From contig DASZME010000049.1 in NCBI GenBank assembly GCA_035551995.1, positions 1 through 35,722 on the forward strand: a DNA stretch of 35,722 nt, read 5' to 3'. The first letter of the stretch is position 1. Each line of letters opens with the position of its first letter. This document shows, one piece after another, positions 23,943 through 32,421 of the stretch. Source of the DNA: RYN-428 sp035551995. Lineage in GTDB: Bacteria; Planctomycetota; Phycisphaerae; Tepidisphaerales; Tepidisphaeraceae. The position numbers and the translations under genes are program-made. Below the pieces are notes generated by a model. That model was given only the letters and a program-made list of their open reading frames with translations. It ran no database searches and was not told the DNA's origin.

Positions 23943-26900
23943 TTAGATCGTCACCGCCACGGTCGAGGTGACGGCGTTGTTGGCCGCGTTGGTGTCGCCC
24001 GGCACGTTGATGGTCAACGTGATGTTGTAGCTGCCGGACGCGGGAAGGTTGGCGGGAACGAAGTTCAACTTCACCTTCTTGGTCTGGCCGACGGTCAGGT
24101 GAAGGGTGACTGGAACGGCCGCGGCCACGACGGTGGGGGTTCCGCCGCCGGCGGGAACCAGAGCGACGTCCACCGTGGCCGGGCCACTATAGGCGACGTT
24201 GCCGAGATTCTGGACGGTGATGAAAGCCGATGCCTTGGCGCCGGCGGCAAGCGAAGTCTTGACCGGAGTCGCGGCAAGGGCGTTGGCGTCAACGAACGCG
24301 GCGGCGACCGTGATCGGCGTCGAGGTGGCGCCGTCATAGCTGTCCAACGCGCCGTTGAGGGTGACGTCGGATACCAGGTAATAGCTGCCGGCCGTGGCTG
24401 GATAAGAGAACGGCTTGAAGTGGACGGCGAACGACTTGCCTGGCTTGAGTTTGGCTAACTTCTTGGTGACGGGGACGCCGGCGACGGCGGCGCTGCTGTC
24501 ATGGATTTGCGTGCTGGAGGTATAGAGCGTGACGGTAACGGTGGCCTTGACCAGCGTGGTGGCTCCGTTGTAGGTGACGATGACCGACGGGCCGGCCTTT
24601 TGCTTTCCGCCGGTGACGGCGGCGGCGGGAATTTTGCCGGTGACGGCGCTGACGGCGAAGTCGCCGGTCGGCGCCGGCGCCGCGGTGGGAACCGTCAACG
24701 TGAACGATCCGACGCCGCCCGCGGGAACGGCGCTGGGTGGCGCACTGGTATCAAATACGCTATTGCCGGCGATATTGACCTGATAGACGCCGTTATTGGC
24801 CGGGGACAGGTTCGACCCGAAGGCGATCTGGTACGTTGCGTCGATGTTGGTCGAGTTCGTCAGGCCGGTGCTGACAAGGGTGGCGGCGATCGGAGCGCCG
24901 CCGCCGGGCGGGGTGACGGTCAGGTTGCCGTTGCCCAGCGTCGCGGCATTGATCGCCACGCTGTCGGCGTAGGTGACGGTGAAGTTGTAGGTATTGGAAG
25001 ACGTACTGGGAGTGGTCTGGACGCTATCGACGGCCGCGGTCGGCGTCGTGGCCACGGTCAGGGTGAACGCCCCGATGTTCCCGGCGACCAGGGCGTTTCC
25101 ACTGGTGTCCTTGACGCCGTTGGCTCCGGCGAAGACCTGATACCCGCCGTTGGCGGCGGATGTCAGGGGCGACGAGAACGTGATTTGATACGTCGCCAAA
25201 ACCATCGCGCCGGTCATCAGGGCGGTGCTCACCAGCGTGGCGGGCTGGGTCTGAACATTGCCGGGGAACGTCACGGTGAGATCGTGATTGACGATCGTCG
25301 TGGCGTCGACCGCAACGTCGTCGGAAAAGAGGACGGTGAAGTTGTAGGTGGTTGCCCCCGCGACGGCGGGCGCCTGATTGGCGCTGACGGCGGCGGTGGG
25401 CGGCGTGTTGTCGCCAGTGACGACATTCAACGTGAACGATCCGATGTTCCCGGCGGCGGCGGCGACGCCATTGGCGTTGGTGACGCTGTTGCCGTTGAGC
25501 GTGACGGTATAGGGACCGTTTTGGGCGGCCGTGAGGTCGCTGGGGAAGGTGATGCGGTACTTGGCGGTGATGGTCGCGGCGTTGCCGAGGTTTTGGCCGG
25601 GGGTGAGCGTGGCGGCCTGATGGGTCGTGCCGTCGGGGAACGTCACGATCAGATTTCCGGCGCCAAGCGTGCTGGCGTCAACCTGGAGAGAATCGGTATA
25701 GGTTACGCTGAAGTCGTAGGTGCTCAGCAGTGTGCTTCCCGGCAGTTGCGTGGCGTTGACCATCGCCGTGGGGGCCGTGTTGTCCAGACCGGTGACGTTG
25801 AGCAATGACGTAACCTGCTTGGAGTTGGTGAGGACGACGTCGGTGAGGTTGTCGGTGTTGATGTTGCCGGCGGCGATCGCGTTGCGGGTGTCCCCGTTCG
25901 TGGCGATCGTGGTGCCCAGACGGAAGGTGCCGTCGCCGTTGCCCAGAAGCACGGTGGCGTCGGCTGAACTGTTGGGGCTGAGCAGAACGACCAGGTCCTG
26001 TTCGGTGGTGCTGTTGGTGGTGGTGAAATTGGCCAGACGGACCTTGAGCGGCCCGCCGCCCGGGCCCGAACCAGCCACCGGGCTGTTCACGGCGGCGGCA
26101 AAGGTGCCATCGCCGTTATTGCCGAGAAAGCTGACTTCTCCGCCGGTGCTGTCGGCGGTGACGATGCCGAGCTTGGGCATCCCATTGGTGAGCGTCTGGC
26201 CGGTGAAATCGGCGACGACGAGGGACGTGGGCGAAGGGCCGGTCTTGTAGGTCACGGGCGCCTGGAACGTTCCGTTTCCATTGCCGAGGAAGACGCTGGC
26301 GGAACTGTTTAACTGATTGGCGACGACGAAATCGAGATTTCCGTCGCCGTTAAAGTCGCCGACGGCGACCGTGGAAACACCGCCGAACGGGAGGCTGAAC
26401 GGCGCGAACGCGGTGAGGCCGCCTTGTCCATTGCCAAAGAGAACCTCGGCGTTGTTGGATGGGGTCGCGCTGTTGCTGACGGTGATGACGTCCTGGTTGC
26501 CGTCGTTGTTGAAGTCGCCGACGGCGATCGCCTGGTTGTTGTCCAGCGCGGGGACGTTATTGGCGGCGGCGAACGTGCCGTTGCCGTTGCCGAGGATGAC
26601 GCTGATGTCGCCGGGCAAACCGCTGCCGGGCACACTGCTGGTGCCGGCGATGATGTCAAGATTGCCGCTGCCGGTAAACTGCCCGGTGGCCAGAGGCAGG
26701 GGCATATTGGTGACGGGGATGGTGACGGGAGCGGCGAACGAACCGTCGCCGTTGCCGGTCAGCACGCTCACGCTGTCGGTGGAGTTGGCGACGAACAGGT
26801 CGGCTTTATTGTCGCCATTAAAATCGGCGAGATTGGCGAAAACCGGAGCGATCCCGGCCGAGGCGGTGGCAAGATTTACCGGGGCGCCGAGCACGACGCC

Positions 26901-26996
26901 CGACAGGTAAGCCCGCGCCTCGAGAGATTCGATGACGCCGGCGGCGGCAAATCGGACACGGTGGGGGCGAATGATGCGATTAGAGCGTTCGTTCAC
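23943..26996 (-). CDS. LEPR-type extracellular protein with FG-GAP repeats, Ig-like repeats and CARDB-like end
   Basis: This is a large extracellular protein of 1017 residues. The N terminus has the motif ESLEARAYLSG (about residues 23-33), a variant of the LEPR-XLL signature. Residues about 45-395 hold seven or so FG-GAP/VCBS repeats with calcium-loop motifs (DFNGDNKADLFVAN, DFNNDGNQDVITV, DFNGDGNLDFVVAN), each followed by a GNGDGTF-type turn, consistent with an integrin-like beta propeller. Three tandem Ig-like repeats of about 120 residues follow (starting near 402, 528 and 652), each with TYxFxVxYxDS/DD and ending GxxGxFTLxV. A CARDB-like region (about 775-1017) ends the protein without a visible anchor. 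The start is GTG at 26996, supported by AAGGAG six bases upstream. An adhesion or matrix role is an inference. Confidence 0.9.
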   Translation of the reverse strand: MNERSNRIIRPHRVRFAAAGVIESLEARAYLSGVVLGAPVNLATASAGIAPVFANLADFNGDNKADLFVANSTDSVSVLTGNGDGSFAAPVTIPVTNMPLPLATGQFTGSGNLDIIAGTSSVPGSGLPGDISVILGNGNGTFAAANNVPALDNNQAIAVGDFNNDGNQDVITVSNSATPSNNAEVLFGNGQGGLTAFAPFSLPFGGVSTVAVGDFNGDGNLDFVVANQLNSSASVFLGNGNGTFQAPVTYKTGPSPTSLVVADFTGQTLTNGMPKLGIVTADSTGGEVSFLGNNGDGTFAAAVNSPVAGSGPGGGPLKVRLANFTTTNSTTEQDLVVLLSPNSSADATVLLGNGDGTFRLGTTIATNGDTRNAIAAGNINTDNLTDVVLTNSKQVTSLLNVTGLDNTAPTAMVNATQLPGSTLLSTYDFSVTYTDSLQVDASTLGAGNLIVTFPDGTTHQAATLTPGQNLGNAATITAKYRITFPSDLTAAQNGPYTVTLNGNSVTNANGVAAAAGNIGSFTLNVVTGDNTPPTAAVSANQAPAVAGATTYNFTVLFSDDVAVDATTIVNHDLTVTFPGNVQTQPATLVSTALMTGAMVLATYQITFSSPLTSAANGGYQVFAGANGVKDTSGNALVAGNIGAFTLTVATTPTAAVDSVQTTPSTSSNTYNFTVTYADSVAINAATLGNGNLTVTPPGGGAPIAATLVSTGLTNSTNIDATYQIAFGSNLSPANNGVYQVNIAGNSVFDTSAPPSAVPAGGVGSFTLTVPTAAPAPTGDFAVSAVTGKIPAAAVTGGKQKAGPSVIVTYNGATTLVKATVTVTLYTSSTQIHDSSAAVAGVPVTKKLAKLKPGKSFAVHFKPFSYPATAGSYYLVSDVTLNGALDSYDGATSTPITVAAAFVDANALAATPVKTSLAAGAKASAFITVQNLGNVAYSGPATVDVALVPAGGGTPTVVAAAVPVTLHLTVGQTKKVKLNFVPANLPASGSYNITLTINVPGDTNAANNAVTSTVAVTI

Positions 26997-27001
26997 ATTA
27001 A

Positions 27002-27007
27002 CTCCTT
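27002..27007 (-). promoter_or_regulatory. Strong ribosome binding site for a GTG start
   Basis: AAGGAG on the minus strand is five to six bases before the GTG at 26996. An ATG overlapping it in another frame runs straight into a stop, so this site settles the GTG as the start. Confidence 0.75.
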
Positions 27008-27089
27008 AACCCCGGGATTATCAGGCCAGGGCAACGACAAGGGCGAGCGAAATGCCTGAAACGTTCAGATTTCGCTGAATTATGCGCCC

Positions 27090-27140
27090 CGGCGCCGACG
27101 GATCGGCCTACAACACGCTTAACGAGGATCGGCGCCGACG
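27090..27140. repeat. Direct repeat CGGCGCCGACG, 40-base period
   Basis: CGGCGCCGACG occurs at 27090-27100 and again at 27130-27140, each containing the palindrome CGGCGCCG, with GATCGGC beside both copies. The pair lies about 95-145 bases upstream of the GTG at 26996, a suitable place for an operator. Confidence 0.5.
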
Positions 27141-27368
27141 CCACAGGGGGCGAACAACGTCTGCGCCGCGATTGGTATTATCGGCGACTCGACCTGAAAA
27201 CGTAAGGCAAATCAAGGCGGCATCGGCGAAAGAGCAGTCGCTTCATCTCGCCGCGATCTTCCATACATATGATACAAATTGGTGGCGGGCAAATGGAATT
27301 TGCGCCGCGAAGGGCGATTTTATCGGACCCGCGAGATGCCGACAAGGCCAGGATGCGGATAAACTGAG

Positions 27369-28832
27369 TTACGCGAGTAGTTTGCCGATGACTTTCCCGC
27401 TCACGTCCGTCAGCCGAAAATCGCGGCCCTGAAACTTAAACGTCAGCCGTTTATGGTCCAGGCCCAATTGGTGAAGGAGGGTGGCATGCAGATCGTGCAC
27501 GTGCATGCGGTCCTGCACGGGGGCAAATCCAAAATCATCGGTGGCGCCGACGACTTGGCCGCCCCTGATGCCGCCGCCGGCCATCCACACGGTAAAGGCG
27601 TCGATGTGATGGTTGCGGCCTGTCGTCGTCCGATTCTCCCCCATCGGCGTGCGTCCGAATTCTCCGCCCCAAACAACGACCGTGTCGTCAAGCAACCCCC
27701 GCTGTTTCAGATCCGTCACCAGGGCGGCGGCCGCCTGGTCGGTCTCGCGGCAAACTTTTTCGAAATCCCCCTCCAGGTTTTGCCCCGGCCCGCCGTGGCT
27801 GTCCCAGTCGGTGTGATACAACTGCACGAAGCGAACGCCGCGCTCGACGAGTCGGCGGGCAAGCAGGCAGTTGTTCGCGAACGACGGCTTTCCCGGCTCG
27901 GCGCCGTACAGTTTCAGCGTCTGTTTGGATTCGCCGGAAATATCGATCAACTCCGGCGCGCTGCTCTGCATGCGATATGCCATCTCATAAGCGGCGATTC
28001 GCGTGGCGATCTCCGGGTCGCCGGTCTCGACGAATCGTTTGAGATTCATTTCGCCGACCGCGTCGAGCGTATCGCGTTGCTGGAGTTCGGAGATGCCGGC
28101 GGGCGTCTTAAGATCGACGATCGGATCGCCTACGGAGCGGAGCGGCACGCCCTGATAGCTGCTGGGAAGCATGCCGCTGGCCCAGTTGACGGCTCCGCCG
28201 CGTGGGCCGCGAGGGCCCGATTGAAGCACGACAAAACCGGGAAGATCGCGCGATTCGCTCCCGATGCCGTACGTCACCCAGGCGCCCATGCTCGGCCGGC
28301 CAAACTGGGTCGAGCCGGTGTTCATGAACAATTTGGCGGGCGCGTGGTTGAACACATCAGTGGCGGCCGAGCGAACGATGGAGATGTCATCGACGATGCC
28401 GGCGGTGTGCGGCATCATTTCGCTGACCCAGGCGCCGCTTTGGCCGTGCCGGGAGAACTTGCGCCGCGAGCCCAGAAGCCGCGGGCGCTCTTTGCCGGCA
28501 AAGCTGCTCATAAACGCGAAGCGTTTCCCCTTGATGAAAGATTCGGGAATTTGCTCGCCGTTCAGTTCGATCAGTTTCGGTTTGTAATCAAACATCTCCA
28601 ATTGCGACGGTCCGCCGGCCATGAAGAGGTGGATGACGTTTTTTGCCCTGGCCGGAAAATGGCCCGGCCGCGGGGAAAGCGGATGCGCCATATCGCGCTT
28701 TTCGGCGGCGTGGGCCGACTCGTTCAACAACGACGCCAGCGCGATCGAGCCCAACCCGATGGCGCAGCGGCCAAAAAGGTGGCGGCGCGTGATGTCGCGG
28801 AGATTGGCCTGATCGTCATACATCGCGCTCAT
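27369..28832 (-). CDS. DUF1501 protein with twin-arginine signal
   Basis: This is an exported protein of 487 residues of the DUF1501 family, which is related to alkaline phosphatase/sulfatase folds and is abundant in Planctomycetes; its reaction is not known. The N terminus has DITRRHLFGRCAIGLGSIAL, a twin-arginine motif with a hydrophobic stretch ending near AHAAEK. Family blocks seen are KNVIHLFMAGGPSQLEMFDY, RHGQSGAWVSEMMPHTA, NCLLARRLVERGVRFVQLYH, DWDSHGGPGQNLE and VVWGGEFGRTPMGE. Its ATG at 28832 overlaps the stop of the DUF1553 gene as ATGA, so translation is coupled and the two proteins probably act together outside the cytoplasm. An upstream in-frame start is rejected. Confidence 0.94.
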   Translation of the reverse strand: MSAMYDDQANLRDITRRHLFGRCAIGLGSIALASLLNESAHAAEKRDMAHPLSPRPGHFPARAKNVIHLFMAGGPSQLEMFDYKPKLIELNGEQIPESFIKGKRFAFMSSFAGKERPRLLGSRRKFSRHGQSGAWVSEMMPHTAGIVDDISIVRSAATDVFNHAPAKLFMNTGSTQFGRPSMGAWVTYGIGSESRDLPGFVVLQSGPRGPRGGAVNWASGMLPSSYQGVPLRSVGDPIVDLKTPAGISELQQRDTLDAVGEMNLKRFVETGDPEIATRIAAYEMAYRMQSSAPELIDISGESKQTLKLYGAEPGKPSFANNCLLARRLVERGVRFVQLYHTDWDSHGGPGQNLEGDFEKVCRETDQAAAALVTDLKQRGLLDDTVVVWGGEFGRTPMGENRTTTGRNHHIDAFTVWMAGGGIRGGQVVGATDDFGFAPVQDRMHVHDLHATLLHQLGLDHKRLTFKFQGRDFRLTDVSGKVIGKLLA

Positions 28833-30979
28833 TCCCGTGTGATGGCCTCGTCGAGATTTAAGATCACCCGCGCGACGATCGTCCACGCCGCCAGCGACTG
28901 ATCTTCTTTCTTGAGGGATTGTGGCGTGGAATTCAGTTGTTTGTTCAACAATTGCAATAAAAACGTCTTTTCGGCGGGCTCGGGAAGGCGGGTGACGGCA
29001 AGGCGAAACGCATAGTCGACGCGCGCCGAATCATCCGGCGGCGCTTCATGCAACACGCGCGACGCCATCGCCCGCGCAAATTCCAGGCAAGCCTGATCGT
29101 TGAGAAGGATCAGCGCCTGAAGCGGCGTGTTTGATCGCAATCGGCGGGTACAGGAGGCGGTGGCGTTGGTGGCGTCGAAGGCCGTCAGCAGCGGGTGTGG
29201 CGTGGATCGCCAGAGGAAGGTGTACATCCCCCGCCGATATTGGTCCGGTCCGGCGCTGGTTTTCCATTCCCGCTTGAATTGGCCCAGCCCCATGACGCCG
29301 TCGGGCTGCGACGGAAAGACGCTTGGGCCCCCGACGGTATCGCAGAGCAAGCCGCTGGCTTGCAGTCCGACGTCGCGGACGATCTCGGCGTCAAGCCGCA
29401 CGCGCGACTGGCGGGCGAGCAGGCGGTTGTAAGGATCGACGTCTGCCAATTGGGGCCGCGCGATCGACGATTGCCGATAGGTCGCGGAGGTGACGATCAG
29501 CCGATGGATCGCCTTTCGGCTCCAGCGCCGATTGACCAATTCGGTCGCGAGCCAATCGAGCAACTTCGGGTTGGACGGGCCGGAGCCCTGCGTTCCAAAA
29601 TCGTTTTCCGTTTCGACCACGCCAAGACCGAAATAATGCTGCCAGACGCGGTTGACGGTCACGCGGGCGGTCAGCGGATTCCGCGGATCGACGAGCCAGC
29701 GCGCAAGATCCAGTCGCGTCGGGTTCGGCGCGTCGATTTGCGGCAGGATCGCCGGGACGGCCGGCGTGACCGGATCGCCATGCCGCGTGAAATCGCCTTT
29801 GATGAACACGTGCGTCTGGCGCGGCTCGCGGCGCTCTTGCAGGACAAGCGTTCGCGTCACGGCGCCGGCCTGGTCTTTTTTGAGCGCGGCCAGCTTTCTG
29901 TCTCTTTCGCGAATCTCCGGGCTTGCCGCGCGGAACGCGGAAATAATCGTGTCGCGCTGCGCCTTGGTGCGAGAATCCCCCGCGACCGAAAGAACGGCTC
30001 TCACGTTTTCACCGAGCGTGGCCTTCTCGGCGCCGGTCAACGTCGATTCCCACGCGGCGGCCTTCTCCGCGATGCGATGCTCAAACTCCTGCTTCTCCAT
30101 CTCCAGCGTGGCGTATTGATAGCGAATTTCACTTTCCCGCTTTAACTGGTCCCCCACCGGCGTCTTGAGCTCCGGCTCATCACAACTATTGAAGAACGCG
30201 AAAAACCGATAAAAATCAGCCTGGGCGATCGGATCGAATTTGTGGTTGTGACACTGCGCGCATCCGATCGTCAATCCAAGGAAAACCGATCCGGTGGTGT
30301 TCACGCGATCGACGATCGCCTCCACGCGAAATTGCTCTTCGTCGATTCCCCCTTCCTGATTGATCTGCGTATTGCGATGAAATCCCGTCGCGATCTTTTG
30401 CTCGAGCGTCGCGTTCGGCAACATGTCCCCGGCGATCTGCTCGATCGTAAACTCATCGAACGGCATGTCTCGATTGATCGCGTCGATCACCCAGTCGCGA
30501 TATCGCCACATCGACCGCGCCCCATCGATGCTGTAACCGTTTGAATCCCCATACCGTGCCGCGTCAAGCCAATGCTTGCCCCATCGTTCGCCGTAATGCG
30601 GACTGGCCAGCAGTCGATCGACCACCTTTTCATAGGCATCCGCGCTGGCGTCATTCAGGAAAGCGTCCAGCTCCGCCGGCGTCGGCTGAAGGCCGATCAG
30701 GTCGAGACTCACCCGGCGGAGAAGCGTCGCTTTGGGCGCTTCCGGCGACGGCGACAGGCCTTGCGATTGAAGGCGGTCCAGCACGAAATAGTCGATCGGG
30801 TTGCGGCTCCATCCGCCGTCTTTCAACGCAGGAACGGCGGGTCTTTGCGGGGCCACGAACGCCCAATGCGACGTCGTCGGGCGAGTGGTCGGCCAATCGG
30901 CGCGGGCGGCGCACGTCGATGCAAGGAGACAGGCGAGTGCCGCCGTCCATCGATGTTGAAGCTGTGCGATTCCAACCAT
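28829..30979 (-). CDS. DUF1549/DUF1553 (PSCyt2-PSD1) exported protein
   Basis: This is an exported protein of 716 residues, of a type found mainly in Planctomycetes and Verrucomicrobia and normally encoded with DUF1501. A signal peptide (WTAALACLLASTCAARA) is followed by DUF1549 at about residues 55-265, with RNPIDYFVLDRLQSQGL, RRVSLDLIGLQPTP, HYGERWGKHWLDAARYGDS and a haem-type CxxCH in GCAQCHNHKFDP (about 241-247). DUF1553 covers about 400-690 (LARWLVDPRNPLTARVTVNR, NDFGTQGSGPSNPKLLDWLA, LRSNTPLQALILLNDQ). The N-terminal PSCyt1 cytochrome domain seen in longer members is absent. GGAG five bases before the ATG at 30979 supports this start over 31033. It is inferred to be an extracytoplasmic redox or hydrolytic partner of DUF1501. 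Confidence 0.94.
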   Translation of the reverse strand: MVGIAQLQHRWTAALACLLASTCAARADWPTTRPTTSHWAFVAPQRPAVPALKDGGWSRNPIDYFVLDRLQSQGLSPSPEAPKATLLRRVSLDLIGLQPTPAELDAFLNDASADAYEKVVDRLLASPHYGERWGKHWLDAARYGDSNGYSIDGARSMWRYRDWVIDAINRDMPFDEFTIEQIAGDMLPNATLEQKIATGFHRNTQINQEGGIDEEQFRVEAIVDRVNTTGSVFLGLTIGCAQCHNHKFDPIAQADFYRFFAFFNSCDEPELKTPVGDQLKRESEIRYQYATLEMEKQEFEHRIAEKAAAWESTLTGAEKATLGENVRAVLSVAGDSRTKAQRDTIISAFRAASPEIRERDRKLAALKKDQAGAVTRTLVLQERREPRQTHVFIKGDFTRHGDPVTPAVPAILPQIDAPNPTRLDLARWLVDPRNPLTARVTVNRVWQHYFGLGVVETENDFGTQGSGPSNPKLLDWLATELVNRRWSRKAIHRLIVTSATYRQSSIARPQLADVDPYNRLLARQSRVRLDAEIVRDVGLQASGLLCDTVGGPSVFPSQPDGVMGLGQFKREWKTSAGPDQYRRGMYTFLWRSTPHPLLTAFDATNATASCTRRLRSNTPLQALILLNDQACLEFARAMASRVLHEAPPDDSARVDYAFRLAVTRLPEPAEKTFLLQLLNKQLNSTPQSLKKEDQSLAAWTIVARVILNLDEAITRE

Positions 30980-31100
30980 GCGCGCTCCGTGGAATTTACC
31001 GGCTCGATGACGTGCCGTTGAGCGAAATGACATCGGTCCGACCGAAAACGAGATCTCCGAAGGGGAAAGAACCGATCGGCCAGTCGCCGATCGATCGACC

Positions 31101-31805
31101 TCATGCCTTGAGTTTTGAATTTTCGGATTTTCGTTCCGCGACGAGTTTCTTTCCGGTTGGGCAGAATTCCAGAATCGGACATTTTTCGCATTTCGGATTG
31201 CGAGCCGTGCAGATCGCCCTGCCGTGAAAAATCAGCAGGTGCGACCAGAGCGCCCAATCCTCTTGCGGAACCAGCGGCATCAGGTCTTGCTCGATTTTCA
31301 CCGCGTCGCTCGCGTAATCGGTCAGCTTCAATCGATTGGCCAGGCGCGTGACATGCGTATCGACGGTGATGCCGACGTTGATCCCGAAGGCGTTGCCGAG
31401 CACGACGTTGGCGGTTTTGCGGCCGACGCCGGGTAGGTCAAATAGCGCTTCCATCGTCCGCGGAACCTCGCCGCCGTGATGGTCGATCAGCGCCTGGGCC
31501 ATCGCGCGAATCGACTTGGCCTTGTTTCGATAGAAGCCGGTCGAACGGATGTCTTCTTCGAGTCGCTCCTGGGATACAGAAGCCAGGTCGCGGGCTGATT
31601 TGTATTTTTGGAAGAGGTCCCTGGTGACGATATTAACCCGTGCGTCGGTTGATTGAGCCGACAGGATCGTCGCCACCAGAAGTTGTAGCGGCGACGTATG
31701 ATCGAGGCTGCATTTGGCCGTCGGATAGGTTCGCTTAAGAATCGGAAGGATGGCCGCGACGCGATGCTTTCGATCGAGCGACTTGCGGGAAATTTTCCGA
31801 GGCAT
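31101..31805 (-). CDS. nth: Endonuclease III
   Basis: This is a base-excision repair DNA glycosylase/AP lyase that removes oxidised pyrimidines. It is 234 residues, slightly longer than the 211 of Escherichia coli. The helix-hairpin-helix LPGVGRKTANVVLGNAFG (about residues 116-133) holds the catalytic lysine, and VDTHVTRLANRL (about 148) holds the catalytic aspartate. The C-terminal cluster loop C-x6-C-x2-C-x5-C (CTARNPKCEKCPILEFC, about 198-214) binds [4Fe-4S]. All key residues are present. The ATG at 31805 has GGAG about seven bases upstream, and the longer frame to 31904 is rejected because it overlaps the DUF4149-like gene. Confidence 0.97.
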   Translation of the reverse strand: MPRKISRKSLDRKHRVAAILPILKRTYPTAKCSLDHTSPLQLLVATILSAQSTDARVNIVTRDLFQKYKSARDLASVSQERLEEDIRSTGFYRNKAKSIRAMAQALIDHHGGEVPRTMEALFDLPGVGRKTANVVLGNAFGINVGITVDTHVTRLANRLKLTDYASDAVKIEQDLMPLVPQEDWALWSHLLIFHGRAICTARNPKCEKCPILEFCPTGKKLVAERKSENSKLKA

Positions 31806-31824
31806 GCCAATCGCTCCGATCGTT

Positions 31825-32421
31825 TTAGTGGCCAAACGAAAACGACTGTGCCGTGGAAATTCCCGCGCTGAATAGAACCAACCCCAGTAGCGCGCCCAAT
31901 CCAAGCATCAGCACGTTGACGCTTTCGTGATGATAGCGGTCAAACTGCTCTTTAGCGGCGTTGGCGATTTCCGGTTCGTCGGCATTGTCGATGTACTTCT
32001 GGCGATTCTCGAAAATTCGCGGTGAAACAACCCGCCAGTCATAGATCAACAGCGCCACGGCCATCACGAACAAAACTGTGCGAACCACTAGCAATCCCAG
32101 CTGAAGGTGATAGAAAATTTTCCAGTGCGCGATGAAGCAGAGTCCCAGCACCGCCGCGCACGCCAGTTGAATCCGCAACGTCGCCGCCAGCAGATTGGCG
32201 ACGATCGACCCGGCCAACAGGGTGCCGTGCTGGCCTTCGAGATTAACGCTGAGAACGGTGGGAAGGATCGGATCGCTTTCGCCGACGGTGCGGAAGATAA
32301 CCGGAGCGGCCATGGTGACAAAGAGCACCCCGCCGAACCACGTCGCCAGCGCCAGCCAATAGAACGTCTGAATGATAATGAAACCGAGGTCCATCGCGGG
32401 AGTATACCCGCTGATCGTCAT
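31825..32421 (-). CDS. DUF4149-like membrane protein
   Basis: This is a predicted inner-membrane protein of 198 residues with four hydrophobic segments (IIIQTFYWLALATWFGGVLF; ILLACAAVLG region; LLVVRTVLFVMAVALLIYDW; VLMLGLGALLGLVLFSAGI). WFGGVLFVTMAAPVIF near residue 27 is the W-x-G-G-x-x-F and later A-P-x-x-F pattern of the DUF4149/CopD-like family. The function is unknown. The ATG at 32421 overlaps the moaE stop as ATGA; an internal ATG at 32394 is possible but has no ribosome binding site. It ends 19 bases before nth, so moaE, this gene and nth form one likely transcript. Confidence 0.78.
   Translation of the reverse strand: MTISGYTPAMDLGFIIIQTFYWLALATWFGGVLFVTMAAPVIFRTVGESDPILPTVLSVNLEGQHGTLLAGSIVANLLAATLRIQLACAAVLGLCFIAHWKIFYHLQLGLLVVRTVLFVMAVALLIYDWRVVSPRIFENRQKYIDNADEPEIANAAKEQFDRYHHESVNVLMLGLGALLGLVLFSAGISTAQSFSFGH

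Larger units (their letters stand above)
26997..27368. other. Intergenic region with a short direct repeat, no gene
   Basis: The region separates the DUF1501 stop (minus) from the start of the large FG-GAP protein (minus) and should hold the latter's promoter. An open frame on the plus strand (27082-27432) is not supported by any family or ribosome binding site. The notable content is a duplicated eleven-base motif at 27090-27100 and 27130-27140. I see no clear terminator for the DUF1501 gene. Confidence 0.55.

Noticed and set aside
24501..25808. Open frame of 435 codons on the plus strand
   Set aside because: Antisense to the Ig-like repeats of the FG-GAP protein; the Gly/Arg/Asp-rich product is the mirror of Thr/Ala/Val codons.
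27082..27432. Open frame of 116 codons before the FG-GAP gene
   Set aside because: No ribosome binding site or family, it runs into the end of the DUF1501 gene on the opposite strand, and it covers the likely promoter.
27453..28901. Open frame of 482 codons on the plus strand
   Set aside because: It lies opposite the clearly coding DUF1501 gene and has no family motif or signal; a GC-driven shadow.
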